Assembly: GCA_946409515.1 (NCBI GenBank)
Contig: CAMJWS010000006.1
Span: 1 to 51,175 of the forward strand
DNA length: 51,175 nucleotides
Reading direction: 5' to 3'
Source: an uncultured Caryophanales bacterium
GTDB taxonomy: Bacteria; Bacillota_I; Bacilli_A; RFN20; CAG-826
How positions within the stretch are numbered: the stretch's first letter is position 1; the number at the start of each line of letters is the position of its first letter. This document shows, one piece after another, positions 50,349 to 51,175 of this stretch. The notes beneath the pieces are model-generated. The model had not been told where the DNA came from. It worked only from the letters and a program-made list of their open reading frames with translations, and made no database searches. A program made the translations under genes and the position numbers.

Positions 50349-51175
50349 TTACTTCATTTGGCTCATGACTTCGCTAGCGAAATCATCTTTACGTTTTTCA
50401 ATACCTTCACCAACTTGGTAACGGACGTATTTGAGAACGTTTGTCTTCTTTTCTTGAAGGACTTGGCCAACTTTCTTACCAGATTCAGTATCAAGTAAGT
50501 ATGGTTGTTCAAGAAGAACCATTTCGGCGAAGTATTTGTTAACTTTACCACCGATGATTTTCTTGAGCATTTCTTCTGGCTTGCCAGCGAGTTTTGGATC
50601 TTGCTTAGCAGCTTCGAGTTGGATCTTTGTTTCGTGTTCGATAGCATCACTACCGATAGCGTTTGTGTCTAAGTAGGCAGGGTTATTAGCAGCGATGTGC
50701 ATAGCAATACCTTTACCTAATTCTGGATCTTCTTTATCTAAAACGACAGCAACGGCAATCTTACCACCCATGTGGATGTATGTGTAAACGAATTGGCCAG
50801 CTTCTTGGTTAATGAGAGTGAATCTACGTAAATCGAATTTTTCACCCATTTTAACTGTAGCGTCTGTGAATAAGTCAGTTGTTAAAGCTTTAGCTTCTTC
50901 AACATCTTTTGGTTCTTTTTCTAAGATGACTTTAGCGCAGTTTTCCACTAATTCACGGAAAGCATCACCTTTAGCGACGAAGTCTGTTTCACAGTTAACT
51001 TCGATAACGACGGATTTACCACATTTTTCGCATGTCTTTGTTAAGGCTAAACCTTCAGCAGCAATACGATCGGCTTTCTTAGCGGCTTTGGCTAAACCCT
51101 TTTCTCTTAACCAGTCAGTAGCTTTGTCTAAATCTTCACCGTTGTTTAATAAAGCGGCTTTGCAGTCCATAAGAC
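50349..51175 (-). CDS. tsf: Elongation factor Ts, N-terminus cut by window edge
   Basis: This is the guanine nucleotide exchange factor for EF-Tu. The visible 273+ residues begin inside the UBA-like N-terminal domain (LMDCKAALLNNGEDLDKATDWLREKGL); the true start lies beyond 51175. The core has VIEVNCETDFVAKGDAF (about 55-71 of the visible part) and IAAADPxYL-like HIAANNPAYLD. A gene for ribosomal protein S2 would be expected upstream. Confidence 0.97.
   Translation of the reverse strand, partial: LMDCKAALLNNGEDLDKATDWLREKGLAKAAKKADRIAAEGLALTKTCEKCGKSVVIEVNCETDFVAKGDAFRELVENCAKVILEKEPKDVEEAKALTTDLFTDATVKMGEKFDLRRFTLINQEAGQFVYTYIHMGGKIAVAVVLDKEDPELGKGIAMHIAANNPAYLDTNAIGSDAIEHETKIQLEAAKQDPKLAGKPEEMLKKIIGGKVNKYFAEMVLLEQPYLLDTESGKKVGQVLQEKKTNVLKYVRYQVGEGIEKRKDDFASEVMSQMK

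Overview
The window is AT-rich, densely packed bacterial chromosome from a low-GC Gram-positive lineage. Evidence for this includes the Gram-positive replicative polymerase PolC, Spx, RNase J, YlbF, long-form HPF, lipoboxes on three exported proteins, an S-box-like SAM riboswitch, and many strong U-tract terminators. TGA is used as a stop codon, so this is not a mycoplasma with code 4. An archaeal/eukaryal-type ProS, PduL in place of classical Pta, and the carbohydrate-acetylesterase and phosphodiester-glycosidase lipid/sugar genes would fit an uncultured gut Bacilli (Erysipelotrichia/RF39-like). That placement is inference.

Layout. 1-4.8 kb: tRNA-Ser, proS, a membrane protein with degenerate GGDEF/EAL domains, a second tRNA-Ser and a YitT-family protein. 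4.9-12.3 kb: an unknown membrane protein with a structured leader, then pgeF, ylbF-rsmD-coaD (the Bacillus ylb order), def-rnjA-maf, a membrane-tethered EIIB-like protein without its cysteine, a CYTH protein and spx. 12.3-13.75 kb: an IS605-type tnpB relic with a frameshift and a probable omega-RNA. 13.9-21.6 kb: trpS, a phosphohexomutase, an RluA-type synthase, a third tRNA-Ser, a SASA acetylesterase lipoprotein, a HAD/unknown/membrane operon and hpf. 21.6-24 kb: metK behind a SAM riboswitch, then pduL-TSCPD. 24-29.3 kb: mgtE followed by GtrA, GT2-GtrA, phosphodiester glycosidase and two small membrane proteins, probably an envelope glycolipid cluster. 29.4-35.2 kb: tRNA-Leu, an M3 peptidase, a LemA-like protein, a HAD phosphatase, cvfD-like and pgi, then a five-tRNA cluster. 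35.2-40.7 kb: lipoproteins, eno, msrA and a TetR/flavodoxin-membrane operon. 40.7 kb to the end: tRNA-Pro, polC, rseP, dxr, cdsA, frr, pyrH, tsf, all on the minus strand. This last block keeps the classic Firmicutes order but lacks uppS and the bacterial proS.

Two themes stand out. First, at least seven genes (ylbF, def, pgeF, the acetylesterase, the GT2-GtrA gene, the LemA-like gene and msrA) have a -10 element ending exactly 6 nt before the ATG and no Shine-Dalgarno sequence, which is the geometry of leaderless mRNAs. Most other genes, especially those inside operons, have clear Shine-Dalgarno sites. Second, several proteins keep a signalling fold but have lost catalytic residues: the GGDEF/EAL protein and the EIIB-like protein. 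I found no CRISPR array, no prophage and no rRNA. No single large undescribed defence-like system is evident; the best candidates for new biology are the small unknown operons and the leaderless promoter class.
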